DNA of 64,000 nt from Saprospiraceae bacterium (GTDB lineage: Bacteria; Bacteroidota; Bacteroidia; Chitinophagales; Saprospiraceae). Shown here in pieces: positions 18,811 to 28,515 of the stretch. The translations under genes and the position numbers were made by a program. The DNA lies in contig JADKBO010000059.1 of the NCBI GenBank assembly GCA_016715105.1, positions 1 through 64,000 of the forward strand, in the 5' to 3' direction. The notes beneath the pieces are model-generated. The model had not been told where the DNA came from. It saw nothing but the letters and a program-made list of their open reading frames with translations, and did not search any database. Position 1 is the stretch's first letter. Every line of letters begins with the position of its first letter.

Positions 18811-19701
18811 TTAAATGTCACAAATCAATACACCTTCTTTCAAAGATTCCATCAAACTTGGTCGAGTGGGAATGAATTCTTGCGCTACATAATCGTTGTA
18901 CCCGGTCGCTTTGATTGCTTTGATGATAGCTTTATAATTTAATTCTTGCGTTTCATTGATTTCATTTCTTCCTGGTACGCCTCCTGTGTGGTAGTGAGAA
19001 ATATATTTGTGGTATTTCTGTATGGTTGCGATCACGTCCCCTTCCATGATTTGCATATGATAGATGTCATAAAGCAAGGTAAAGTTTGGATTTCCAAGTT
19101 TTTCTGCAAGCGCAACACCCCAAGCAGTATGATCACATTGATAATCAGGGTGGTTGACTTTGCTATTGAGTAATTCCATGACCAATTTTACGTTGTACTT
19201 TTGGGCGATTTTCGCAACCTTATCAAGGCCTATAGCGCAATTTTCCAAGCCTTGTTCATCAGAGATTCCATTTCTGTTGCCGCTGAAACAGATTACTTGT
19301 TTTATGCCTTTTTCGGCAGCCAGTGGAAGTAATGTCTTATAATCATTGTAAAGTTGCTCGTGATTTTTTATGTCATTGAAACCTTTTGGAATGCCCAAAG
19401 AACTTCCAAAAGAAATGGCACACTCCAAACCTCTTGATAAAACGGTATCCCATTCGTTAGGATTCAATAATTCTATAGATTTTAAGCCAATCTCCTTGGC
19501 TTCTTCTGTCAATTGTTCTAATGACATTCCTTGGTAGCACCAACGGCAGGCGGAGTGTTTGATATTACCCAGAAGTTTGTTTGGAACGGTTGCTGAGTTT
19601 TCCTCAATCTTCGTGGTTTTACATGCAGCAATCGCGGGAGCAATGCCTATACCTGCTGCTGAAAGTACTACACCTTTTAAGGCAGATCTTCTATTCATCA
19701 T
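18811..19701 (-). CDS. TIM-barrel sugar isomerase-like lipoprotein (hydroxypyruvate isomerase family)
   Basis: The N-terminus MMNRRSALKGVVLSAAGIG is a Tat-like signal and ends in AIAAC, a lipobox, so the mature protein is probably a lipoprotein. The body is an AP-endonuclease-2-type TIM barrel as in hydroxypyruvate isomerase. Metal ligands can be read in VMELLN (Glu), LLYDIYHMQ (Asp and His), HYHTGGVPGRNE (His) and VAQEF (Glu). This fits a divalent metal-dependent isomerase or epimerase of a small sugar acid. Export of such a protein is common in Bacteroidota, but the substrate is not known. The 3' end is five bases from that of the convergent glycosyltransferase. Confidence 0.85.
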   Translation of the reverse strand: MMNRRSALKGVVLSAAGIGIAPAIAACKTTKIEENSATVPNKLLGNIKHSACRWCYQGMSLEQLTEEAKEIGLKSIELLNPNEWDTVLSRGLECAISFGSSLGIPKGFNDIKNHEQLYNDYKTLLPLAAEKGIKQVICFSGNRNGISDEQGLENCAIGLDKVAKIAQKYNVKLVMELLNSKVNHPDYQCDHTAWGVALAEKLGNPNFTLLYDIYHMQIMEGDVIATIQKYHKYISHYHTGGVPGRNEINETQELNYKAIIKAIKATGYNDYVAQEFIPTRPSLMESLKEGVLICDI

Positions 19702-20013
19702 GACAAATTTTGAATTTCAATATTAATTTAAAGGATTATGAATACTCGCTCTTTTACAGGTCTCAGATTCAAAATCACCTCACTATTAATCAAAATTAAC
19801 AACATAAAGTCAAATACAAAATCAAAATGTAAATACTGGAAGCTTTGATAAATAAAATTGACATACAAAAGACCTCCAACCATGATCTAAGAAGCAAACC
19901 ACCTTTCATTTGCAGTTTGAATTTAAAATACCAAGATTTGTTTATTGTCATGTTTATCCATTACAAAATGGTGTCCTAGTTTCTTATCTTTGCCAACTTT
20001 ATAAAAATAAGCT
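19702..20013. other. Divergent intergenic region with a candidate purD promoter
   Basis: About 310 bases separate the divergent TIM-barrel gene and purD. A Bacteroidota -7 box, TATCTTTG, is at 19985-19992, 21 bases before the purD ATG. No clear -33 box accompanies it. Nothing else is recognised. Confidence 0.4.
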
Positions 20014-21282
20014 TTGAATATGAATATATTAATTCTAGGAAGTGGTGGCAGAGAACATGCAATGGCTGCCAAAATAGCAGAAAGTGCTCATTGTTCAAAA
20101 TTGTTTGTAGCACCTGGAAATCCTGGAATGAATAACATCGCCACAGTAGTCAATGTGGCCACTTCAGCGTTTGAGGATATCAGTAATTTGATCAAAACTG
20201 AAAAGATAGATATTTTGATTGTTGGTCCAGAACAACCACTCGTTGATGGCATTGCAGATTATTTGGAGGACATCCACGAACAGCTCCTCATAATTGGACC
20301 CAAAAAATATGGTGCCCAATTGGAAGGAAGTAAAGCTTTTGCAAAAGAATTCATGCAAAGGCACCACATACCAACCGCAGCTTATTTTGAATGCACCACC
20401 CACAATCTTGAAGAAGGCCTCGCCTATTTGGAACAAACTCCTCCACCGTATGTATTGAAGGCTGATGGACTTGCCGCGGGAAAAGGAGTATTGATTTTGA
20501 ATGACTTGGTAGAAGCCAAAGCAGAGCTCAAATCCATGTTGGAGGGAAAATTTGGACCTGCATCATCAAAAGTGGTTATTGAAGCTTTTCTGGATGGTAT
20601 AGAGTTTTCTGTTTTTGTGCTTACAGATGGATTTAATTATGTATTACTTCCTGAGGCTAAGGACTATAAACGTATTGGTGAAGGTGATACTGGCTTGAAT
20701 ACAGGAGGTATGGGAGCCATCTCACCGGTTCCTTTTTTCAAAGGCGATATGAAAATAAAAGTACTCAACAATATAATTGAGCCTACGGTTAAAGGTCTAG
20801 CAAAGGATGGCATTCCTTATGTTGGATTTATATTTTTTGGACTGATTAAGGTCGAAAACGAGCCTTTTGTGATTGAATACAATTGCCGAATGGGTGACCC
20901 TGAAACAGAAGCGGTGTTCCCAAGGATAAAATCAGATTTTGTTGAACTTTTGATAGCTATCCAAAAAGGTAATCTGCATGATGCTCAATTGGAGGTAATT
21001 GATGAAACCGCTGGTACCATCATCTTGGTCTCTGGTGGTTATCCTGGTGATTATCTCAAAGGTTTGGAAATACATGGTTTGGAAAATGTATCAGGAAGTT
21101 TGGTCTATCATTCGGGTACAGCTGCAAAATCCGATAAAATAATCACCAATGGAGGAAGGGTACTGGCTATCACAACCATAGCCGAGGACTTTAAAAAAGC
21201 GATTGAGGTTTCTAAACAAAATGCGGAAAAAATCAATTGGGCCGGAAAATATTTTAGAAAAGATATAGGTTTTGATTTATAG
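20014..21282 (+). CDS. purD: Phosphoribosylamine-glycine ligase
   Basis: PurD joins phosphoribosylamine and glycine with ATP in the second step of purine synthesis. It starts ILILGSGGREHAMA, the standard N-terminus. IVGPEQPLVDGIAD, KADGLAAGKGVLIL, an ATP-grasp core, NTGGMGAISPVPF and YNCRMGDPETEAVFPR are all conserved. Length of 422 residues is normal. A second ATG two codons in (20020) is an equally possible start. It lies upstream of secA on the same strand, but a gap of 180 bases with an inverted repeat separates them. Confidence 0.96.
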   Translation: MNMNILILGSGGREHAMAAKIAESAHCSKLFVAPGNPGMNNIATVVNVATSAFEDISNLIKTEKIDILIVGPEQPLVDGIADYLEDIHEQLLIIGPKKYGAQLEGSKAFAKEFMQRHHIPTAAYFECTTHNLEEGLAYLEQTPPPYVLKADGLAAGKGVLILNDLVEAKAELKSMLEGKFGPASSKVVIEAFLDGIEFSVFVLTDGFNYVLLPEAKDYKRIGEGDTGLNTGGMGAISPVPFFKGDMKIKVLNNIIEPTVKGLAKDGIPYVGFIFFGLIKVENEPFVIEYNCRMGDPETEAVFPRIKSDFVELLIAIQKGNLHDAQLEVIDETAGTIILVSGGYPGDYLKGLEIHGLENVSGSLVYHSGTAAKSDKIITNGGRVLAITTIAEDFKKAIEVSKQNAEKINWAGKYFRKDIGFDL

Positions 21283-21394
21283 AATTTTGTCAATTTGTCA
21301 TAATGTTTGGTTATGGAACAAAATGTGATAGGTTAATGATCAAGGTTTCGAAAGATGGCAGTGCCTGAAATGCTGCAAAATAAAAAACTTAATT

Positions 21395-21412
21395 ACCAGA
21401 AAGCTTTTCTGA
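21395..21412. other. Inverted repeat between purD and secA
   Basis: ACCAGAAAGCTTTTCTGAT is an imperfect palindrome centred on AGCT, about 55 bases before the secA ATG. It could be a weak hairpin in the secA leader or part of a terminator for purD; the T run is short. Confidence 0.25.
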
Positions 21413-21463
21413 TAATTGTTAAGTTTTTACGTTTTAAATACAACCAGTTTTAAATATATTGAA

Positions 21464-24400
21464 ATGTTTAATTTTATAAAAAAGTTATTAGGTTCAAAAC
21501 ACGATCGGGATGTAAAAGAATACATGCCATTGGTTGAAAAAACTAACCAATTTTACGGTCAGTATAAAAGCCTAAGCAATGATCAACTCAGAAGTAAAAC
21601 CCTTGAATTTAAAGATAGAATATCCAAACACTTAGAAGGTATCAATAGCGATCTTCAAAAGCTCCATGATGCTGCTATGGCTGAGAAGGACCTTGGTAAA
21701 AAAGAAGCCTATTTTGATCAGATCGATGACCTCATCAAAGAAAAGGACAAACACCTGGAAGACATTCTAAAATCAATCCTACCAGAAGCTTTTGCAGTTG
21801 TAAAGGAAGTTTGTTACCGTTTTACCAATAACGAAACTCTCGAAGTAAGTACAACCGACCATGATCGTTTTTTGGCGGCAAAAGGCAAAGACTACGTTTC
21901 TATCAGTGGTGATACAGCAATTTGGAAAAATGAATGGAAAGCTGCTGGTGCTGAAATAAAGTGGAACATGGTACATTATGATGTACAGCTCATTGGTGGT
22001 ATGGTTTTACACGACGGTAAGATTGCAGAGATGGCAACTGGTGAAGGTAAAACCTTGGTCGCAACTTTGCCAGCCTATCTTAATGGATTAAGTGGAGCTG
22101 GGGTCCACGTAGTTACTGTCAACGATTATTTGGCACGAAGGGACTGCGAATGGATCGGCCCAATTCATGAATTTTTGATGTTGACAACTGATTGCATTGA
22201 TAAATACAAGCCGCATTCAAGCGATAGGATCAATGCCTACAAGTGTGACATAACCTATGGTACAAACAACGAATTTGGTTTTGATTATCTGAGAGACAAT
22301 ATGGTGAGAAGTTCATCAGAAAAAGTTCAAGGAAAACATCACTATGCCATGATCGATGAGGTGGATTCAGTTTTGATTGATGATGCCCGTACGCCTTTGA
22401 TCATCTCGGGTCCTGTACCAGAAGGTGCAGATGAACAAGAATATCAAGATCTCAACCCCAAAATAGAATCTCTTGTTGCCGCTCAGAGAAAATTGGCTAC
22501 AGACTTTCTTACTGAAGCAAAGCGACTTTTTGCAGAGGGAAAAATGGGTTATGAAGAAGGCCAGGCAGGTCTTGCTTTGTTGAGGGCTCACCATGCATTG
22601 CCAAAATACAGACCACTCATCAAATTCCTCAGTGAAGAAGGGGTAAAGGTGATGATGCAAAGATCAGAAAATTACTATTTACAAGAGCAAGCTAAAAATA
22701 TGCCTTTCGTAGACAAAGTTTTATACTTTGTTATTGACGAAAAAAACAGATCAGTAGAATTGACTGATAAAGGTATTGACTTATTGTCAAAAGGAGAGAA
22801 TGATGACGACTTCTTCAATATGCCAGATATCATCAAGGAAACACAAAGTATAGACAACAGAGAGCGTGCAGAAGGAATCAGACTCACTGAAGAAAGGCAG
22901 AAGGTCATCAATGATTATGCAATCAAATCAAGGAGACTTCACTCCGCACAGCAGTTACTCAAGGCTTACACCTTATTTGAAAAGGATCAGGAATACGTCG
23001 TGATGGACGGCCAGGTAAAAATTGTTGACGAGCAAACAGGTCGTATGATGGAGGGTCGTAGATATTCTGACGGTCTCCACCAAGCGCTGGAAGCAAAAGA
23101 AAAAGTGGATATTGGTAATATCACTCAAACATATGCTACGGTAACGCTCCAGAATTATTTCAGGATGTACCACAAAGCAGCTGGTATGACTGGTACTGCC
23201 GAAACAGAAGCTAGTGAATTGTGGGAAATCTATAAATTGGATGTTTCTGTAATACCCACCAATCGACCAATCATCAGAGACGATAGAGAGGATTTGGTCT
23301 TCAAAACATCGAGAGAAAAATTCAATGCTGTTGTAGATGAAATCGCAGTTTTGACAAACGCAGGAAGACCAGTTTTGGTCGGTACTACCTCTGTTGAAGC
23401 TTCAGAGCTTCTCAGTAGGTTCCTTAACCTGAGAAACATCAAACACAATGTACTCAACGCCAAGCAACATCAACGAGAAGCTGAAATTGTTGCTGAAGCT
23501 GGTAGGTCAGGAAATGTGACAATCGCTACCAACATGGCGGGTAGGGGTACTGACATTAAAATAAATGAAGATGTCAAAAAAGCTGGTGGACTTGCCATCA
23601 TTGCCACGGAAAGACACGATAGCAGAAGGGTAGACCGACAGTTGCGTGGTAGGGCAGGAAGACAAGGTGACCCTGGTACTTCACAGTTCTATGTGTCATT
23701 GGAAGATAATTTGATGAGGTTGTTCCAATCAGAAAGGATTGCAGGTATGATGGATAAACTTGGCCATAAAGAAGGCGAAGTGATCCAACACTCAATGATT
23801 TCGAAATCTATCGAGCGAGCTCAGAAAAAAGTTGAGGAAAATAACTTTGGTATACGTAAACGTCTTTTGGAATATGATGACGTGATGAATATCCAAAGAG
23901 AAGCCATCTATAAAAAAAGAGATACGGCACTATATGGGGATAGACTTTCGGTAGACCTTTATAATATGTTTGACTCATTGATGGAAACCATAGTTTTCAC
24001 ATTCAAACAAAGTGGAGATTATGAATCGTACCGAAATGAATGTATGAGTCAATTGAGTGTTGATCCCAATGTGACTGAGCAAGAATTTTCAAGCTTAGGA
24101 TCTGAGCAAGTTTTAAACAGACTTGAAAAACAAGTTTTTGAAGTGTATGAGTTGAAAAAACAACACCTCAGAAATGTTTTCATGCCTATTGTTGAAAATG
24201 TTTATCAAAATCAAGGTCATAGGTATAAGCGAATTCTGGTTCCATACCACGACGGTTCTATGCATCCACTTCCAGTATCGGCGGAGCTAAAAAAAGCGGT
24301 TGAGTCTGCAGGAGAATCATTGTCCACAGATATCGAACAAGCCATCACGTTATCATTGATTGATGACAAGTGGAAAGAGCACTTGAGAGCAATGGATGAA

Positions 24401-24769
24401 TTGAAAGATTCAGTACAGTCTGCTTCTTTTGAGCAAAAGGATCCATTGGTTATTTATAAGATGGAGGCGTATAAACTATTTGAAAACTTGATCCATACGA
24501 TCAATAGAGAAGTAGTTTCCTATTTGATGCGTGGTCAATTGATGGTAGAAACGGGAGAGCAAATCAGAGAAGCAAAGGAGCAAAAAACAGACCTTTCCAA
24601 TATCCAGACCAATAAAGAAGAGGAAGCTAGGAAAGTCGCAGCTCAGAATGCAGGAGCAAGAACAGAAAGACCAGTGGTCGAACAAATAGTCAGAACAGAG
24701 GATAAAATAGGTAGAAATGACCCTTGTCCTTGTGGAAGTGGTAAAAAATACAAAAATTGTCATGGATAG
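21464..24769 (+). CDS. secA: Preprotein translocase ATPase SecA
   Basis: SecA drives export of unfolded preproteins through SecYEG. ATG at 21464 gives MFNFIKKLLGSKHDRDVK, the normal N-terminus; a longer frame from a TTG at 21416 looks artificial. Walker A is MATGEGKTLVA, the DEAD-type box is MIDEVDSVLIDDARTPLI, and motif VI is RQLRGRAGRQGDPG. The C-terminus carries the zinc motif DPCPCGSGKKYKNCHG, which binds SecB or ribosomes. At about 1101 residues it is longer than the E. coli protein; Bacteroidota SecA has extra insertions, here around residues 325-440. Unlike most neighbours in the first 7 kb, the frame is intact over 3.3 kb. Confidence 0.97.
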   Translation: MFNFIKKLLGSKHDRDVKEYMPLVEKTNQFYGQYKSLSNDQLRSKTLEFKDRISKHLEGINSDLQKLHDAAMAEKDLGKKEAYFDQIDDLIKEKDKHLEDILKSILPEAFAVVKEVCYRFTNNETLEVSTTDHDRFLAAKGKDYVSISGDTAIWKNEWKAAGAEIKWNMVHYDVQLIGGMVLHDGKIAEMATGEGKTLVATLPAYLNGLSGAGVHVVTVNDYLARRDCEWIGPIHEFLMLTTDCIDKYKPHSSDRINAYKCDITYGTNNEFGFDYLRDNMVRSSSEKVQGKHHYAMIDEVDSVLIDDARTPLIISGPVPEGADEQEYQDLNPKIESLVAAQRKLATDFLTEAKRLFAEGKMGYEEGQAGLALLRAHHALPKYRPLIKFLSEEGVKVMMQRSENYYLQEQAKNMPFVDKVLYFVIDEKNRSVELTDKGIDLLSKGENDDDFFNMPDIIKETQSIDNRERAEGIRLTEERQKVINDYAIKSRRLHSAQQLLKAYTLFEKDQEYVVMDGQVKIVDEQTGRMMEGRRYSDGLHQALEAKEKVDIGNITQTYATVTLQNYFRMYHKAAGMTGTAETEASELWEIYKLDVSVIPTNRPIIRDDREDLVFKTSREKFNAVVDEIAVLTNAGRPVLVGTTSVEASELLSRFLNLRNIKHNVLNAKQHQREAEIVAEAGRSGNVTIATNMAGRGTDIKINEDVKKAGGLAIIATERHDSRRVDRQLRGRAGRQGDPGTSQFYVSLEDNLMRLFQSERIAGMMDKLGHKEGEVIQHSMISKSIERAQKKVEENNFGIRKRLLEYDDVMNIQREAIYKKRDTALYGDRLSVDLYNMFDSLMETIVFTFKQSGDYESYRNECMSQLSVDPNVTEQEFSSLGSEQVLNRLEKQVFEVYELKKQHLRNVFMPIVENVYQNQGHRYKRILVPYHDGSMHPLPVSAELKKAVESAGESLSTDIEQAITLSLIDDKWKEHLRAMDELKDSVQSASFEQKDPLVIYKMEAYKLFENLIHTINREVVSYLMRGQLMVETGEQIREAKEQKTDLSNIQTNKEEEARKVAAQNAGARTERPVVEQIVRTEDKIGRNDPCPCGSGKKYKNCHG

Positions 24770-24802
24770 GCCAGCATTTTATGATTTTTTTGCTCAAAAT
24801 AT

Positions 24803-24834
24803 TTTGAAATCTTAAATAGGAAGTTGTATATTTG
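24803..24834 (+). promoter_or_regulatory. Consensus Bacteroidota promoter of rpsU
   Basis: TTTG at 24803-24806, a 20-base spacer, and TATATTTG at 24827-24834 match the TTTG-N19-21-TAnnTTTG consensus of the Bacteroidota primary sigma factor exactly. Start of transcription would fall about 20 bases before the rpsU ATG. Confidence 0.85.
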
Positions 24835-24860
24835 CAACTCTTTTTAAAAAAAGCTATAAT

Positions 24861-25055
24861 ATGTTAATAATCAACGTAAAAGACGACGAATCAATCGATA
24901 GAGCCCTCAAGAGGTATAAAAGAAAATTCCAGATGACTGGAGTTGTAAACGAATTGAGAAGAAGAAAGAATTTCGAGAAGCCTTCAGTAAGTAGAAGAAA
25001 CGAAATTTTGAACGCTGAATACAGACTTAAGAAATTTGGTTCTGTAGGTCAATAG
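24861..25055 (+). CDS. rpsU: 30S ribosomal protein S21
   Basis: S21 is a small basic protein of the 30S subunit near the anti-Shine-Dalgarno end of 16S rRNA. The sequence starts MLIINVKDDESIDRALKRYK and ends in a lysine/arginine-rich helix, as in other Bacteroidota S21 proteins. At 64 residues the length is normal. It has its own consensus promoter and is followed by a strong hairpin terminator, so it is a single-gene unit. Confidence 0.95.
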   Translation: MLIINVKDDESIDRALKRYKRKFQMTGVVNELRRRKNFEKPSVSRRNEILNAEYRLKKFGSVGQ

Positions 25056-25088
25056 TCTAGTCGATCGTCTTATAAAATAAATCTTTTG

Positions 25089-25129
25089 ATTAGGGATCAT
25101 TTGCAAAAGTGATCCCTAATTCTATTTTA
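25089..25129 (+). terminator. Intrinsic terminator of rpsU
   Basis: An 11-bp perfect stem (ATTAGGGATCA pairing with TGATCCCTAAT, loop of ten bases) is followed by TCTATTTT, 33 bases after the rpsU stop. Confidence 0.8.
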
Positions 25130-25647
25130 TACCAAATGGAATGCAATGTGTCTTTTTCTTGTTGCCAATTTAATAGGTGTCTTCATCGTTCAATTTTGTC
25201 ATATATCTGGGATTGTAAGTTTTGAGTCTTGTTTTGATTCATTTAAAACCCACATGAAGCATTTCTGAAAATTGACGGATTTGCCCCGCAAAAATTAATG
25301 TACATTTGCCCTGAAAAATCAATATAAGAGTCAAACACTTTTTTTGACATTTTATCCTTTTTTAAAAAATATTTATCCTTTAAAGTTTTTATCAACAAGT
25401 AAAAAATAGGTGGATTTCAGATGATGATTTTCTCTATATCATGATAGCAACCAGAATATATATTTGACATTTATTGTATATGTTAAATTTTCATACGAAT
25501 AAGCTTGAAACCAAACATTACTACCACTATTTTAAAGTTATCCACATAGTAAGTGTTAATTTATAAAGTAGGAAAAGGAATGGGGAACTATTAGATTTGT
25601 CATCCCATTATAATATTATAAAAGGGAATTATATATCTTTTTTGAAT
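25130..25647 (+). promoter_or_regulatory. dnaB upstream region with promoter and DnaA-box-like words
   Basis: This AT-rich stretch of about 520 bases holds no gene. TTTG at 25280-25283 with TACATTTG at 25301-25308 (spacer 17) is a candidate promoter. A perfect DnaA box TTATCCACA is at 25538-25546, with TTATCAACA at 25389-25397 and TTATCCTTT at 25352-25360 and 25373-25381. These could bind DnaA to control dnaB. Whether the region is an origin cannot be decided here. Confidence 0.4.
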
Positions 25648-27219
25648 ATGTCAGAATCTCGCAATACTTTAAAATCAATAGCAGGTGGAGCTTTGTCATC
25701 CTTAAAAGGTGATGGGGAATTCGATAAGGCCTTTGCAGGAAGGATACAGCCACAAGCTATTGAACTTGAAGAAGCAGTATTAGGCGCCATCATGATAGAC
25801 AAGGATGCAATGCCGTCGGTGGTAGAGATTTTGAAAATGGAAAGTTTTTATTTGCCCAAACATGCGCTGCTTTATCGCACCATGGAGCACCTATTTAGCA
25901 AATCTATTCCCATAGATTTATTGACTATACATGAGTCTCTAAAAAAAGCGGGAGAACTCGACGAAATTGGTGGAGTCGGATATTTGATAGAACTTTCCAA
26001 TAAAGTGGCATCTGCCGCCAATATTGAGTTTCACTCCCGAATCATTGCCCAAAAGTACATACAAAGAGAGCTTATAAGGGTTTCTACAGAAGTCATTAAA
26101 AATTCATTTGAAGATACCAAGGATGTTTTGGAAATCCTGGATGAGGCAGAAAGAGGCCTGTATAATATCACGGATAACAACCTTAATACAGGTTATGAGT
26201 CTTTGGGAAGTTTGGTGATTAAAGCTCAAAAGGAAATAGAATTGATCGCTCAAAAGGGATCAGATATTACGGGTGTTCCTACTGGTTTTAGAGACCTCGA
26301 TAAGATGACCAATGGATGGCAAGGTTCGGACCTTATCATCGTAGCAGCAAGACCAGGTATGGGTAAAACTGCCTTTACTTTGAGTATGGCAAAAAATGCA
26401 GCTAAGGCAGGTGTGCCGGTTGCAGTTTTCTCGCTGGAGATGGCAAGCGTACAATTGGTACAACGTTTGATCTCTGGAGAGGCAGAAATCAATAGTAATA
26501 GATTGAGAAACGGACAGCTTTCTGAAGAAGAATGGAAGGTTCTCCACAATTCAGTGGACTCACTTTCCAACATGCCAATCTATATTGACGATACACCAGC
26601 AATCAACATTTTTGAACTCCGGGCCAAGTGCCGTCGTCTCAAACAAAATTGTGACATCGGCATGATCATCATTGACTACTTACAGTTGATGACAGCAGCA
26701 CCAAATGAAAAAAGAGGTAATAGGGAGCAAGAAATTTCTTCTATCTCCAGATCTCTCAAGGGTCTGGCCAAAGAGCTCAATGTGCCTGTCATCGCACTTT
26801 CCCAATTGTCAAGAGCGGTAGAAACCAGAGGTGGTGAAAAAAGACCTCAACTTTCAGATCTTCGTGAATCTGGTGCAATTGAGCAAGATGCAGATATTGT
26901 GACATTTATCTATCGTCCAGGTTATTATGGAATCGAAGAGGGCAACTACGATGTGCCTTTGGATCTTGCAGAAATCATCCTGGCTAAACACAGGAATGGT
27001 GGTTTAGGTACCGTAAATCTGAAGTTTATTGGAGAATTCGTGAAGTTTGAAAATCGAGATGACGATACATTTATGAATGATTTCAAACCAAATGACACCT
27101 TTGAAGCCAATCCTTTTGGTTCGGGCGCAGTCATAACCAGACCTTCCAAGCTGAATACCGGAGAAGTTGATTTTTCGGACTTTGGTGGAGAAGGGCAAGA
27201 CATCGACAATCTTTTTTAA
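25648..27219 (+). CDS. dnaB: Replicative DNA helicase DnaB
   Basis: DnaB is the hexameric helicase that unwinds DNA at the fork. The start at ATG 25648 (MSESRNTLKSIAGGALSSL) is preferred to a TTG 51 bases upstream. The N-terminal domain has PQAIELEEAVLGAIMID, the usual first block. The RecA-like domain has Walker A ARPGMGKTAFTL, Walker B MIIIDYLQLM, LSQLSRAVETR and LRESGAIEQDADIV. The C-terminus is an acidic tail. Length of about 523 residues is normal for the phylum. The upstream region contains DnaA-box-like sequences. Confidence 0.96.
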   Translation: MSESRNTLKSIAGGALSSLKGDGEFDKAFAGRIQPQAIELEEAVLGAIMIDKDAMPSVVEILKMESFYLPKHALLYRTMEHLFSKSIPIDLLTIHESLKKAGELDEIGGVGYLIELSNKVASAANIEFHSRIIAQKYIQRELIRVSTEVIKNSFEDTKDVLEILDEAERGLYNITDNNLNTGYESLGSLVIKAQKEIELIAQKGSDITGVPTGFRDLDKMTNGWQGSDLIIVAARPGMGKTAFTLSMAKNAAKAGVPVAVFSLEMASVQLVQRLISGEAEINSNRLRNGQLSEEEWKVLHNSVDSLSNMPIYIDDTPAINIFELRAKCRRLKQNCDIGMIIIDYLQLMTAAPNEKRGNREQEISSISRSLKGLAKELNVPVIALSQLSRAVETRGGEKRPQLSDLRESGAIEQDADIVTFIYRPGYYGIEEGNYDVPLDLAEIILAKHRNGGLGTVNLKFIGEFVKFENRDDDTFMNDFKPNDTFEANPFGSGAVITRPSKLNTGEVDFSDFGGEGQDIDNLF

Positions 27220-27250
27220 GCGATAGCAAACCAAATTCATATTTAATCAA

Positions 27251-27258
27251 TATATTTG
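27251..27258 (+). promoter_or_regulatory. Bacteroidota -7 box before the redoxin gene
   Basis: TATATTTG matches TAnnTTTG, 75 bases before the ATG at 27334. No clear -33 element at standard spacing. Confidence 0.35.
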
Positions 27259-27333
27259 ATTGACTTGTTTAGCCACACCTTACGGACAAGCCTTGATTTT
27301 TTATTTTATCATATCAATTTAAGCACCACATCA

Positions 27334-28460
27334 ATGGCACGTAATTTTTTCTTAACCGCGTTTCTTTGTTCTATTTTTGTTTTTACTGCTTTTGCAATAG
27401 ATCCTACTCCGCTAGCTATCGGAAGTCAGGCACCAGATTTCAAATTGCCTGGAACAGACGGTAAAACATACAGTTTAGAAGATTTTTCAGGGGCAAAAAT
27501 ACTCGTCTTTATTTTTACGTGTAATCATTGTCCGACTGCACAAGCTTATGAAGACAGAATGATCAAAATGAGCAATGAGTATGTGAGCAAAGGTGTACAA
27601 TTTGTTGCTATATCGCCCAATGATCCAAATGCTATTCGTTTAGATGAGCTTGGATATAGTGACTTAGGAGATAGCTTTGAGGATATGGTATTGAGAAGTG
27701 AACAGAAGAATTTTCCTTTCCCTTATTTATATGATGGAAAACCCAATCCGTTTCTACGAGTTATGGTCCGATTGCAACACCACATGTTTTTATTTTTGAC
27801 AAAGACCGTAAACTGAGGTTTCAGGGAAGAATAGATGATACAGAAAACCCGGCAAAAACACCAAAAATACAAGATACAAGAGCAGCTATTGATGCATTAT
27901 TAGCAAATAAAGCAGTACCAGTAGAGACTACCAAAGTGTTTGGTTGTTCTGTAAAATGGGCTAGTAAAACCAATTGGCTCGAGCAAGCAAAAATAAAATG
28001 GGCACAAGAGCCAGTCAGCTTGAATGTGGTTGATGAAGCTGGTGTGAAAGAATTGGTAGCTAATAAAACGGACAAGTTGAGGGTGATCAATCTTTGGGCA
28101 ACGTGGTGCGGTCCATGTGTCAGCGAATTTCCCGATTTGATAACCATCAATAGAATGTACAGAATCAGGGATTTTGAAATGGTAACAATCAGTGCCGATA
28201 ATCCTGGAAGTGAGGAAAAAGCTTTGAAGTTTTTACAAAAGCAAGAAGCATCTACTTCCAACTTTATTTTCAATCTTGAAGATAAATACAAACTTATTGA
28301 GGCGGTAGATCCAAAATGGGGAGGAGCACTTCCTTATACATTGGTTGTAGAACCCGGAGGTAAAATTATCTACAGCAAACAAGGACCATTTGATGTGATG
28401 GAACTCAAAACGGCTATTGTAGATAGCCCTGCCATAGGTCGGATCTATCCCAACAAATAA
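27334..28460 (+). CDS. Secreted double-domain redoxin (AhpC/TSA-like plus TlpA-like thioredoxin), one frameshift
   Basis: MARNFFLTAFLCSIFVFTAFA is a signal peptide, so the protein acts in the periplasm. Domain 1 (about 25-200) is AhpC/TSA-like, with APDFKLPGTDGKTYSLEDF and the site FTCNHCPTAQ. After a missing base in a GAAAA run near 27738, the frame continues VSTSYGPIATPHVFIFDKDR. Domain 2 (about 225-375) is TlpA-like, with the CxxC site LWATWCGPCVSEFP. The second domain probably reduces disulfides, and may use the first as partner. The reassembled length is about 375 residues. A single protein with both domains is plausible in Bacteroidota. Confidence 0.85.
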
Positions 28461-28515
28461 AACTGATTTACTTTATAGAAATAAATTTTCTAATCTTTAA
28501 GACTTCCTAGGTAAG

